Positions 25,005-33,282 of a stretch of 64,000 nucleotides of DNA are shown piece after piece (within the stretch, counting starts at the first letter, position 1; each line of letters opens with the position of its first letter). Source of the stretch: JAPPLB01 sp965204095 (GTDB taxonomy: Bacteria; Acidobacteriota; Terriglobia; Bryobacterales; UBA6623); the NCBI GenBank assembly GCA_965204095.1, contig OZ241991.1:2666001-2730000 (forward strand). The letters run 5' to 3'. The notes beneath the pieces are model-generated. The model saw only the letters and a list, made by a program, of their open reading frames with translations. It made no database searches and was not told where the DNA came from. The position numbers were made by a program, and so were the translations under genes.

Positions 25005-26881
25005 ATCGGGATAGGGGGGAGCCTCGCGGCTCCACCCCTCCCACACCACCGTGCATACGGGTCCGTACACGGCGGTTCGACGGATTTAAGCGGCTGCACG
25101 GGCTTCAACAGAGACGAGGCCGAGGTGCGCGAAGAAGGCATTGGATAGAGCGATCGCGAGCGCGGGACTGTTGCTGATCCGCCACGGGCCGTGGGCACTG
25201 CCAGCGGTTTGGGCCGCCAGATCCTTGCCGATGCCATGGCGGCGCAACGCCGCAAAGCGGGTGCGCCCGCGCTTCCACTGCCGCCAGACGAGGGCGCGAA
25301 GCCGCCGTCTGATCCACTGGTCGAGTCGATGCAATACCCAGGGGGTCTCGCAGAAGCCGAAGTAGCCCCGCCACCCGACGAGGTAGCGAGACAGTTCCGC
25401 AACGAGATGGGCGAGACTGACGCTCTTGGTGCACTGCGTCAGTTCCCGGACCCGCGCCTTGAACCGAGCGAGTGTCTGCGGCGCGATGCGCCGCTTGACC
25501 GCTGGTCCGGCTGTAAAGCTGAAGCCCAGCAAGGCCCGCGCCACTGGACGATCCACCGCGCTCTTGTCTGCGTTCACCGTCAGCTTCAGTCGCCGCGCAA
25601 GGAAGCGGGTCACGCTCACCATCACCCGCTCGCCCGCCCGCCGGGACCGCACGTAAATGTTGCAGTCGTCGGCATAGCGGACGAAGCGGTGACCGCGCTT
25701 CTCCAGTTCCTTGTCCAGCACGTCAAGCATCAGGTTCGACAGCAAGGGCGAGAGCGGTCCGCCTTGCGGCGTCCCCTTGGTAGTCGGGCCGACCAGCCCG
25801 CCCTCCAGCACACCCGCGCTCAGGAAGCCGCGGATCAGCTTGAGCAGGCGTTTGTCGGCCACCCGTCTGGCCACCAGTCCCATCAGGATGTCGTGGTTGA
25901 CCCGGTCGAAGAATTTCTCCAGATCGAGATCGACCACGATGCCGAAGCCCGAGCGGATGTGGTTCTGCGCGGACTGGATTGCCTGGTGGGCCGAGCGTCC
26001 GGGCCGAAACCCGTAGCTCGCATCCGAGAAGCTGGGGTCCCACTCCCCCTGCATCACCTGCATCACTGCTTGCTGGATGAAGCGGTCGAGTACCGTCGGC
26101 ACTCCGAGCGGTCGAACCCCGCCCGACGCCTTCGGTATCTCCACCCGCCGTACCGGCTGCGGGGTGTAGCTGCCGTCGAGAAGTCGGGACCTGATCTCGG
26201 TCCAGTGGTCCTTCAGGTGATCGCCCAGCTCATCGACCCTCATGCCGTCGATGCCGGGCGCCCCTTTGTTGCGCCGGACTCGCGCCAGCGCCTTCTTCAA
26301 ATTGCCGGGCTCGACGACCGTCTCCATCGACGGTCCCTGCCCAGCCGCCGGGCGTTCGGGTCCGGCACGCGCCAGGCGGGCTTCGGTCCCTTGGGCTCCG
26401 GCGCTCCGGGCTTCACCCTTCGCCTCCGGCTCCAAGGCCAGTTCCAACTGGATATTCTGCCGCTTGGTCCGCATGAGCGTACCGTCCTACTAACCCTGTC
26501 CGTCGTTCGGGCCTTCGCCGGCGTGCCGACTACTATGCCCTCTGCTGACTTCTGCGCCGCGATCACGGGCCTTGCGGACCCGCTCAGTCCGGGACTTCCG
26601 GACACGGCGCAGACCTCCCGAGATAAGATCGACCGCCTTCACCGCGCACCCGCCGGATCTACCACCCCGGCCCTTGATGGCTATGGACTTCGCGATCATT
26701 CGCTCGCTCGTCCGGCCGGGTAGGCCTCGTATCCGGTTCTTGTCCATCGGGTCGCGGCTTTGCTCCACGCTTCCTTCAGACCCCGCCTCGCGACGACGCC
26801 CTTGCGCTTCGCTAATCCTTCGCCGCCATCGGGCTGGATAAAGGACTTGCACCCCCAAGCTGTCGATCATGCTCGGCATAC
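25005..26881 (-). mobile_element. Group II intron with maturase gene, inserted in R1
   Basis: Retroelement of about 1,877 bp read on the minus strand. The 5' end is GTATGCCGAGC (close to the GTGYG consensus), followed by GGGGGTGCAAGTCC as in bacterial group II introns. The 3' end after the maturase stop folds as domain V: ACCGCCGTG pairs with CACGGTGGT, TACG with CGTA, with a 2-nt TG bulge. A domain VI hairpin GGAGCC-GCGA-GGCTCC and a CCCTATCCCGAT end with a candidate branch-point A follow. Boundaries are fixed by the uninterrupted R1 copies. Looks intact and splicing-competent, though I cannot fold domains I-IV here. Confidence 0.92.
25086..26474 (-). CDS. ltrA: Group II intron reverse transcriptase/maturase
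   Basis: 462 residues. It reverse-transcribes the intron and assists splicing and retrohoming. RT blocks are visible: NKGAPGIDGM (RT1), IPKASGGVRPLGVPTVLDR (RT2), SYGFRPGRSAHQAI (RT3), VVDLDLEKFFDRVNHD (RT4), GTPQGGPLSPLLSN, and YADDCNIYV with the catalytic YADD (RT5). LGFSF lies between the palm and the maturase/X domain, with VGWRGYFGFCETPWVLHRLDQWIRRRLRALVWRQWKR at about residues 360-400. No C-terminal HNH endonuclease motif is seen, so target cleavage would be endonuclease-independent. Full length, no internal stop. Confidence 0.95.
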   Translation of the reverse strand: MRTKRQNIQLELALEPEAKGEARSAGAQGTEARLARAGPERPAAGQGPSMETVVEPGNLKKALARVRRNKGAPGIDGMRVDELGDHLKDHWTEIRSRLLDGSYTPQPVRRVEIPKASGGVRPLGVPTVLDRFIQQAVMQVMQGEWDPSFSDASYGFRPGRSAHQAIQSAQNHIRSGFGIVVDLDLEKFFDRVNHDILMGLVARRVADKRLLKLIRGFLSAGVLEGGLVGPTTKGTPQGGPLSPLLSNLMLDVLDKELEKRGHRFVRYADDCNIYVRSRRAGERVMVSVTRFLARRLKLTVNADKSAVDRPVARALLGFSFTAGPAVKRRIAPQTLARFKARVRELTQCTKSVSLAHLVAELSRYLVGWRGYFGFCETPWVLHRLDQWIRRRLRALVWRQWKRGRTRFAALRRHGIGKDLAAQTAGSAHGPWRISNSPALAIALSNAFFAHLGLVSVEARAAA

Positions 26882-27012
26882 GAAAAAGGCGCGCGCCGCT
26901 TGGCGCGCGCAGGCGTACTTGAACAGTACGTTGAGCACGACAAGCAATCACAACGAAGTCCTGGCGGCCATATGGCGTGCTTCAGCCGTCGGGTGGTGAG
27001 AAATGCAGGTTA
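26882..27012 (+). repeat. R1 repeat, right part (after group II intron)
   Basis: GAAAAAGGCGCGC to GGTGGTGAGAAATGCAGGTTA. The last TTA (27010-27012) is the reverse-strand TAA stop of the next gene. Confidence 0.93.
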
Positions 27013-28023
27013 ACTACCCGCCGGTGCGGGACTGTAACGGGGGGACAACAGTGAACCGTCGTCGATCGGAAGGCTCAACCGCACGAACCGCGGCGTGTTG
27101 GCGAAGGCGACCGTGACGTACTTGTAGAAAGAGCCATCCAAGGCGCGCGGCGCGGTTGGTAGATCCACGACTTTCTTCGTTCCATCCAGAAGAGAACTCA
27201 GCTCGTCGGCTCCCGGCAGCCCGGACGGAGCCTCGCCGGCGAGAGGCGGCCGCAGACTGCTGTAAACCGTATCGCCATCGATCGACACGATGTGAATCTC
27301 GTCGATGGGACTGGAGTTCACAATGCGCAGTAGCCGGCTGTTGATTTCCTCCGTCGACCACCCGTCCTCCTCGGCGCCCACGACGAAGTACTCCGCGAGC
27401 CTGGCCTGCACAACCATCTGCTTGCCGAGGATCTCCTCGAACACGACTCTGATCTCGTCCAGTTGGTCGGTAAAGGCGAAATCCAGCAGATCCGGCTCGC
27501 CGAAGGCTGCCATCACCGCGGTCATGACCGGCGAGGTATAGGAGCCGCTCAGGAGATCGTGCTCCTCGAAGGCAAGCGCATTACCCACTTGCACGATCCG
27601 CTTGCGGTCGACGCCGTTGACCCCGACATACTTGTAGACTTCCTGATCGATCTCCCGCACCTGCGCCGATTGCGTGATGACGTGGTCGCTCTCGATGGGG
27701 GACGCAAGCAGGGCGTAGAACTTCGAGGCCTGCGGCTGCACAGCGGGATTGGGATTGAACCGGAAGGGCATCAGCGCGCCGGTTTCGTCCCGGACGTTGG
27801 TGAGATAGGCCACGCCCTGCTCGTCGGTGATCCAGAACTCGTCGAGCACCGTGGTCGAAGCGATGACTTCGAGGGTCTCGATCACTTGTGCGGCGTCATG
27901 CCCTCTCGCTTCGGCCACCGCCACAAGATGCGCGGCGATGCGTGCCTGGGCCGTCATCTGGCCGTCCAGCATCGCGTCAAGGGCGCGTGCGACCGTGGCT
28001 AGCGAGATTTTGGGCATTTCCAC
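27010..28023 (-). CDS. Protein with two tandem sensor-like (PAS/Cache-like) domains
   Basis: 337 residues, family not recognised with certainty. It is an internal duplication. Residues ~8-150 hold LDAMLDGQMTAQARIAAHLV, VIETLEVIASTTVLDEFWITDEQGVAYLTN and QEVYKYVGVNGVDRKRIVQVG. Residues ~185-325 hold FEEILGKQMVVQARLAEYFV, INSRLLRIVNSSPIDEIHIVSIDGDTVYSS and GSFYKYVTVAFANTPRFVRLSLP. Each half is a helix-rich segment, then beta strands like a ligand-sensing Cache/PAS fold ending in a YKYV motif. No signal peptide, TM helix, kinase or DNA-binding domain is seen, so output is unknown. Divergent from the NCS2 permease gene. Stop codon from R1. Confidence 0.7.
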   Translation of the reverse strand: MEMPKISLATVARALDAMLDGQMTAQARIAAHLVAVAEARGHDAAQVIETLEVIASTTVLDEFWITDEQGVAYLTNVRDETGALMPFRFNPNPAVQPQASKFYALLASPIESDHVITQSAQVREIDQEVYKYVGVNGVDRKRIVQVGNALAFEEHDLLSGSYTSPVMTAVMAAFGEPDLLDFAFTDQLDEIRVVFEEILGKQMVVQARLAEYFVVGAEEDGWSTEEINSRLLRIVNSSPIDEIHIVSIDGDTVYSSLRPPLAGEAPSGLPGADELSSLLDGTKKVVDLPTAPRALDGSFYKYVTVAFANTPRFVRLSLPIDDGSLLSPRYSPAPAGS

Positions 28024-28463
28024 CTCCTCAACACAAGTGCTCCGTGCGTCCGGCTGCTGGTCACATGAAGTCGCATGCCCGTTCCACCGTGTGGAAAACG
28101 GCGAGTGCGGACCTCATCCAGCGGAAGCTGTGGCCCAGGATACCGAACGTTCGATTCGGAAGCATGGACGGTACTGCACCATCTCCTGGCCACGTGTACA
28201 CGTATTTTCGCATACTACCCTCGCAGGTCAGGTATCGGCCGCATGATGGTCGGCGAGGGTTCGGCTAAACTACACTGACGGCCTGTCCGAGTGAGTCGTG
28301 ACCTGCTCAAGCCCCTCCCTTTCATCACGCTACGGGGCCCGCACGGGCGGACGCCGCCGGATGAGACGGGGTAAGCTGCTTTCGCGAAGCGCCCAAAGCG
28401 GGAGCCGGAGCCCTGAGGATCGCCGGCAAGCGGGAGCTGCGGCTGAGCAATGACGAGAAGAGA
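28024..28463 (+). other. Divergent intergenic region
   Basis: A 440-bp spacer between the sensor-like gene and the permease gene. CACCTCCTC just right of 28023 is the reverse-strand ribosome-binding site. I see no RNA gene or repeat; promoters for both genes should lie here. Confidence 0.5.
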
Positions 28464-30221
28464 ATGATGCAATCCAATACCGGGAATCTTACCCAGGAAG
28501 TCCGTTACGAGCCGGACGAGAAGCCCCCGCCCTTGCTTTCCATGGGGCTCGGTTTGCAGTACGCTACGCTGACGGTCGCCAGCATCGTGCTGACGCCCGC
28601 GATCCTGGTTGGGGCTGTCGGAGGAGATGAGGCGTATCTGTCATGGGTCTTGTTTGCCGCGCTTGTGGTCAGCGGGGTGACCACGGTGATCCAGTCCGCT
28701 CGCATCGGTCGCATCGGCTCCGGCTACCTCCTGCTCATGGGGAGCAGCAGCGCCTTTCTCGCCATCTGCGTCACGGCCCTCGAACGGGGCGGCGGGGGGC
28801 TGATGGCGAACCTGATCATCGTCTCGGGCTTGTGTCAGTTCATTCTCGCGGCGAAGCTCTCGCTGTTCCGGAAAATCTTCACGCCGACCGTGGCGGGAAC
28901 CGTGCTGATGCTGATTCCGGTCACGCTCGCGCCGATCATCTTTCGCAAGCTGAATGATGTGCCGCCTGACGCCGCCTCCGACGCCGCCCCGGTCACGGCG
29001 GGCCTGACCCTGGCGGTGATAGCCGCGATCACACTCCGTGCCGGCGGCGCCTGGAGACTCTGGGCCGCGGCCCTGGGGATCGTTGTGGGCAGTGCGGTCG
29101 GCGGCTTCTTCTACGGGATCTACGACACCTCGCGTGTCATCGAGGCTGCCTGGATCGGCTGGCCGCAGCTTGCTTGGCCGGGCCTCGACCTCGGCTTCGG
29201 TCCCGACTTCTGGGCCCTCCTGCCCGCCTTCGTGCTGGTGACGCTCGTTGGCGCCTTGGACACGATCGGAGACGGCATCGCCATCCAACGGATTTCGTGG
29301 CGCAGGCCGCGCGCCATCGACTTCCAGTCGATCCAGGGTGCTCTCACCGCCGACAGCCTGGGCAACCTGCTCTCCGGCTTGACGGGCACCGTTCCCAACA
29401 CGACCTACGCGGCCAGCATCGCGGTCGCCGATCTCACCCGCGTGACGGCCCGCGTCGTCGGCATGTGCGTCGGGGTCATTTTCATCGTGTTGGCGTTCCT
29501 GCCCAAGCTCGTGGCCGTCATCGTTGCCATTCCCGGTCCTGTGGTCGCCGCCTACTTCATGGTGCTGGTGGCGTCCCTCTTCATCCTCGGCGTCCGGGTG
29601 CTCATGCACGACGGCCTCGACCATCGCAAGGGCTTCGCGGTGGGCTTCGCCTTCTGGCTGGGCATCGCCTTCCAGCTCGATTGGATCTTTCCCGAATACT
29701 TCCAGGGCCAGTGGAGCGATCTGCTCGGAAACAGCATGACCGTCGGTGGCCTGACCGTGATCGTTCTGACGCAGTTCGTCGAGCTGACGGGACCGCGCCC
29801 CCGGCGCCTGAAGACGGAGCTGACTCTGGAAAACTTCCCGAAGATCGACTCGTTTCTGTCCGATTTCGCCGCGCGCGGCAAGCGCACCGAGGAGATGACC
29901 GATCGACTCCGCGCCGTCGGCGAGGAGATGCTGCTCACCCTGACGAGGCCGCTGGAAGAAGGCAGAGCGCCTGCGGGGCGGCATCTCCTGCTTGTGGCGC
30001 GCAATGACGGCGACGCCGTCGAGCTCGAGTTTGCGGCCACGACCGACGACACCAATCTCGAGGATCAGTTGGCGCTCCTCAGCGAACAGGTCACCGGCCC
30101 CCCGGTCGAGCATGAGGTCTCGCTGCGGCTGATACGCCACTACGCGTCGTCCGTGCGCCACCAGCAGTTCCACGACACGGACGTCATCACCGTCCGCGTC
30201 GGACCGACCGCCTCCATGTGA
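28464..30221 (+). CDS. NCS2-family (uracil/xanthine permease) transporter with extra C-terminal domain
   Basis: 585 residues. The first ~440 are a nucleobase:cation symporter-2 core with about 12-14 hydrophobic segments, including LGLQYATLTVASIVLTPAILVGA, GSGYLLLMGSSSAFLAICV, FTPTVAGTVLMLIPVTLAP, the conserved LVGALDTIGDGIAIQRIS, LLSGLTGTVPNTTYAASIAVADLTRV and PGPVVAAYFMVLVASLFILGV. Residues ~455-585 form an additional soluble domain (LRAVGEEMLLTL, RHLLLVARNDGDAVELEF, RLIRHYASSVRHQQFHDTDVITVRV) recalling an RsbW-like HATPase fold without recognisable ATP-binding glycine motifs. Substrate most likely a purine or pyrimidine. The ribosome-binding site is weak (GAGAAGAGA). Confidence 0.85.
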   Translation: MMQSNTGNLTQEVRYEPDEKPPPLLSMGLGLQYATLTVASIVLTPAILVGAVGGDEAYLSWVLFAALVVSGVTTVIQSARIGRIGSGYLLLMGSSSAFLAICVTALERGGGGLMANLIIVSGLCQFILAAKLSLFRKIFTPTVAGTVLMLIPVTLAPIIFRKLNDVPPDAASDAAPVTAGLTLAVIAAITLRAGGAWRLWAAALGIVVGSAVGGFFYGIYDTSRVIEAAWIGWPQLAWPGLDLGFGPDFWALLPAFVLVTLVGALDTIGDGIAIQRISWRRPRAIDFQSIQGALTADSLGNLLSGLTGTVPNTTYAASIAVADLTRVTARVVGMCVGVIFIVLAFLPKLVAVIVAIPGPVVAAYFMVLVASLFILGVRVLMHDGLDHRKGFAVGFAFWLGIAFQLDWIFPEYFQGQWSDLLGNSMTVGGLTVIVLTQFVELTGPRPRRLKTELTLENFPKIDSFLSDFAARGKRTEEMTDRLRAVGEEMLLTLTRPLEEGRAPAGRHLLLVARNDGDAVELEFAATTDDTNLEDQLALLSEQVTGPPVEHEVSLRLIRHYASSVRHQQFHDTDVITVRVGPTASM

Positions 30222-30234
30222 GCAACCCGGCCGC

Positions 30235-30482
30235 AAGCCTGCTTTTCTCGCCACCTGGCCAGGCGAAGTGCGCGAGAGGACCGTCAGGACGGGGCGCGAG
30301 CCGCTGGGCGCCGGCAACACGGCCTGTGCGGTTTTTCACAAAACACGAAACACGGCCTTTCATGCCTCGGGGTTTCGCATTTCCGGTTTTTGTCTTTGCA
30401 TCACGAATCACGAGACACGAGACACGAATCACGGCCTTTGTATCGTGTGCTTCGGCCGCCGGATGGCGGGAAATGCCGGCTA
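30235..30482 (+). repeat. R1 repeat, long variant (convergent junction)
   Basis: 248 bp, AAGCCTGCTTTTCTCGCCAC to GGCGGGAAATGCCGGCTA, with an enlarged CACGAATCACGAGACACGAG tract inside. Right-end CTA is the reverse-strand TAG stop of the GHL10-like gene. Confidence 0.85.
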
Positions 30483-32342
30483 CCCCGGAGTGTCGTAGCG
30501 CAGGTCCCAGTTGCCGAGTTTGTGCAAGGTGGCCCCCGATTGTTGGATGACGGGCTCACCGGCGCGGACCCAGTCGGCGATCTCTTCGCGATGGCCGAGC
30601 CGCCGCAGGGCTGTCCAGGAGCGGCTGTAATCGCAACGCTGGTAGCAGTCCCAGAAAAACAGGTTCTCGACCCCCGCTTGATAGAGCCCGTGGGCGCGAC
30701 GGCGATAATCCTCGGGAGTCATTTGCCGCGGCAGCAGGCTCGCCGCCACCTTGCATGAAGTGCCCCTGGTGATCCGCAGGAAGTACTCGGCGGCGCCGGG
30801 GTCCACGAACGTGTCCTGACTGCTGTTCAAACTGTCGGTCGAGGTGTAGGGGATCAAGGTGTCGACCAGCCCCTCGCGGATCCACTCTTCCAGATCCATC
30901 GCGTAGTAGAGGTTGGCCTGCTCGGTGCCCATCACGATGGCCGACACCTCGAAGGGACGCTTCCGGCCTTGCCGTCGGGCCTCGTCGTCGAGCGTTTCCC
31001 GAACCTCGCGCATGAACTGCGTGAGGTACGTGGCGCGGTGCTTCAACCAGCGGGGATCGCGTTCGTCGAGCTTGCGCGCATCTTCGCCATACTTCTCCTC
31101 GAACCCCTTTACGATGGGCTCTTCGTACTCGACGAGTGGCGGCCTGCGGTTGTAGAGCAGGCAGATGCCATCGATGGGATAGGCCGCGATCTCGCGAAAC
31201 ACCGAGAGCACGTATTGCCGCACGCCCTCATAGGCATAGGAAAGACGAGGCGTGGGCTGCCCTTGCCGATTGCGTCCCCGCCACTCGGGACGCCGGTCGT
31301 AGAGTCCCCCGGTGTTCCATTCGTCCTCGGGCACGGGGAAGTGAAAGCCCGCCACCCGATACGAAGCGTGAAACTCGAGACCGGCTTCACGGGTATGATC
31401 CGCCGCGACACGTAGTTGGTCGATGCCTTTCTCGCGAAACACCCGGAACGATTCCGCCGCGAGCCGGTCGCGAACCCGGAAAGGGTCCTGGACCCAGTCA
31501 TTTGTCGCTGGCAGACCGATCTTCGTGGGGTAGAACATCTTGTCTCCCCCGCCGGCCTCCCAATAGATCCGGGAGAAATCGGTGTCGCGGTAGGGCTCGA
31601 TCTCGCGCCGGATGTCGGCCTCCGTTGACGGCCGCAACCAGCTCACGTATCCCCAGGCATCGTTGTGCGCGTACAGGCGGCGGGTGTCTTTGCGACGGCG
31701 CTCCGCCTCGAGCTGTTCGACTTCCTCGTCGGACAAGGGCGTCAATTTGACATAGGCCAGCCACAGCGGAAGGCAGGAGTTCGCCACCGACGCTTCGTTT
31801 TCGGGGACAAGCCGGGGGCAGAACTGCCGCAGGACCAGTCCCTCGCCGGTCAGGTCGGCGGTCTTCCAGTACAGGTCGTCGATGCGGGTTCGGGTGTCGA
31901 AGGTGGTTGGGCGAATCTCGTAGTCTCTACGGCTCTGTTTCTTGCCGACAACGTCGTTGTGGGTGATGAGACTGAAGGTGGATTCGCTGTCGAGCCGCAT
32001 CTCGAGCCGCGACTCGCCGTAACGCGAGCGAAGCCCGAAGTGGATCGCGTGCCAGCCCTTGCGGTTGAGGGGCAGCGTGATCTCGGGAGCGGCGGTGTTG
32101 TGCCCCGCGACGAGCATGACTCCTTCGGTCTTGTCGCTCGCATAGTCGAGCAGGCGCCAGTGGTGGCGCTTGGGCTTTCGCGAAAGAGCCTCCGACGGCC
32201 GGCATTGACTGAAGTCCGAAAGATACACCGCCCGCTCTTGCCCATAGGCTCCAGAACGAAGAGCGCCGAGTAGAGTTCCCGCCGCGAGAACCTCCCGTCT
32301 GCTCCACAGGCCGTTTTTAGTGTGTTCGTAGTTCATTGGCAT
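30480..32342 (-). CDS. Exported glycosyl hydrolase-like protein (GHL10/family 10-like)
   Basis: 620 residues. It has a Tat-like leader (LWSRREVLAAGTLLGALRSG), then a beta-rich domain (~40-200, carbohydrate-binding-like), then a TIM-barrel-like region. That region carries SRIYWEAGGGDKMFYPTK, YPIDGICLLYNRRPPLVEYEEPIV (putative acidic residues) and NLYYAMDLEEWIREGLVDTLIPYTSTD, the pattern of the hypothetical glycosyl hydrolase families seen in Planctomycetota, Verrucomicrobiota and Acidobacteriota. ENLFFWDCYQRCDYSRSW closes the barrel. Substrate unknown; probably a periplasmic polysaccharide-processing enzyme related to the sialidase-rich region nearby. Confidence 0.75.
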   Translation of the reverse strand: MPMNYEHTKNGLWSRREVLAAGTLLGALRSGAYGQERAVYLSDFSQCRPSEALSRKPKRHHWRLLDYASDKTEGVMLVAGHNTAAPEITLPLNRKGWHAIHFGLRSRYGESRLEMRLDSESTFSLITHNDVVGKKQSRRDYEIRPTTFDTRTRIDDLYWKTADLTGEGLVLRQFCPRLVPENEASVANSCLPLWLAYVKLTPLSDEEVEQLEAERRRKDTRRLYAHNDAWGYVSWLRPSTEADIRREIEPYRDTDFSRIYWEAGGGDKMFYPTKIGLPATNDWVQDPFRVRDRLAAESFRVFREKGIDQLRVAADHTREAGLEFHASYRVAGFHFPVPEDEWNTGGLYDRRPEWRGRNRQGQPTPRLSYAYEGVRQYVLSVFREIAAYPIDGICLLYNRRPPLVEYEEPIVKGFEEKYGEDARKLDERDPRWLKHRATYLTQFMREVRETLDDEARRQGRKRPFEVSAIVMGTEQANLYYAMDLEEWIREGLVDTLIPYTSTDSLNSSQDTFVDPGAAEYFLRITRGTSCKVAASLLPRQMTPEDYRRRAHGLYQAGVENLFFWDCYQRCDYSRSWTALRRLGHREEIADWVRAGEPVIQQSGATLHKLGNWDLRYDTPG

Positions 32343-32514
32343 GTCTCACGCGTAACCGATGAGCATATCGCGGTTACTCTTGAAAACAGTTTAGTGGCTG
32401 CTTATGTCACCGCAACATTGCTTGGCAGGAAAAGAGGCGCATGCACCTATTTCGGAAGAACGTTCCACGACGTTGCGGAAAGGATCCTTTCCGATATAAC
32501 TCAGAGAAGGACGT

Positions 32515-32557
32515 CTTCCGGTAGCGGCCGGATCGGTTCATTGAGCCACAATTGACC
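32515..32557 (+). repeat. Direct repeat, left copy (island boundary candidate)
   Basis: TTCCGGTAGCGGCCGGATCGG and GCCACAATTGACC. Compared with 35203-35246 (TTCCGGTTGCGGCCGGATCGG and GCCACAATTGACC) it matches at about 36 of 42 positions, in the same orientation. The two copies bracket the DUF262 gene. Confidence 0.7.
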
Positions 32558-32599
32558 GGGCCCGGATCGGCGGCGGTCCGGATCGACTCCGGGCCGGAG

Positions 32600-32765
32600 C
32601 TGCGGCATGCGGACAAGGCCGGACGGGTCAGGCCCGGTTCGATCACAGCTCTGGCGGTGGTTGAGACGATCGTCTCCTACACCCGTAAGGCCGGCCTGGG
32701 GAAAATCACCCCGCACGATTTCCGGAGAACATTCGCCAAGCTCGCCCACCAGGGCCGAGCGACTC
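32600..32765 (+). pseudogene. Tyrosine recombinase/integrase remnant (C-terminal box)
   Basis: Encodes HADKAGRVRPGSITALAVVETI and VSYTRKAGLGKITPHDFRRTFAKLAHQGRA, the HxxR-containing box of phage/ICE-type tyrosine recombinases. The catalytic tyrosine region and the whole N-terminus are missing and the frame runs into unrelated sequence, so this is a broken fragment. It lies immediately beside the left direct repeat. Confidence 0.75.
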
Positions 32766-32774
32766 AGTCTCCGA

Positions 32775-32970
32775 TCAACGGCAAAGGTAGCCGATGTAGA
32801 CTGCTATGACCGCCGCGGGAATCCACCCAAGAAAGACGGACGCCCCACAGTAAGAACCACATGGCCAGCGAGCCCCAACTGGCGAGGAAGATAATCGCCG
32901 CGACCAAACTGCCACGGTCGCTCTCGATCACGTCAACCACCATGTAGCGGAGGTCACCGAGCGATTTCAT
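32775..32970 (-). pseudogene. Possible small two-helix membrane protein with a frameshift
   Basis: From ATG 32970 the frame gives MKSLGDLRYMVVDVIESDRG then the hydrophobic SLVAAIIFLASWGSLAMWFLLWG. About 40 codons in, the other forward frame continues with a second helix, FLGWIPAAVIAVYIGYLCR, and a stop at 32775. The two helices in different frames suggest one 60-65-residue protein with a single-base indel near 32850, or a sequencing error. No family recognised. The remaining gap 32971-33282 is AT-richer than its surroundings and presumably carries the promoter of the next gene. Confidence 0.35.
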
Positions 32971-33282
32971 GAAGGGAGGCGGCGGGATGTGAGGAGTTGT
33001 CCGCTGAACAGTGACACCGCCGCCAAGGACCCTGTCAGAAGGCCCCACAACACGGTATCAATTAGCTGGCGGAAAAACCATAAAATTCACTATATACACG
33101 CTATTATGATCTGAATAGTCACAAAAAGGTCACGAAAGTGTGGTACTAATACTGTGGTGGTCACCGCCGATATTAACTTTGGAGCTGATAGCGTTTACAG
33201 AGGGTCACAGTTCTGCAAGCTCCTCACTCGCCGATCTTCACAGTCATCGATAGACAGATAGCTCAACTGAAGGAATCTCCAC

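Noticed and set aside
25191..26723. A 510-codon plus-strand frame across the group II intron
   Set aside because: Antisense to an intact reverse transcriptase with all RT motifs; no motif of its own.
28641..30320. A 559-codon open frame on the minus strand opposite the NCS2 permease
   Set aside because: Low-complexity R/E/H/G-rich translation with no recognisable motif. The sense strand has a clear permease, so this is an antisense shadow caused by high GC.
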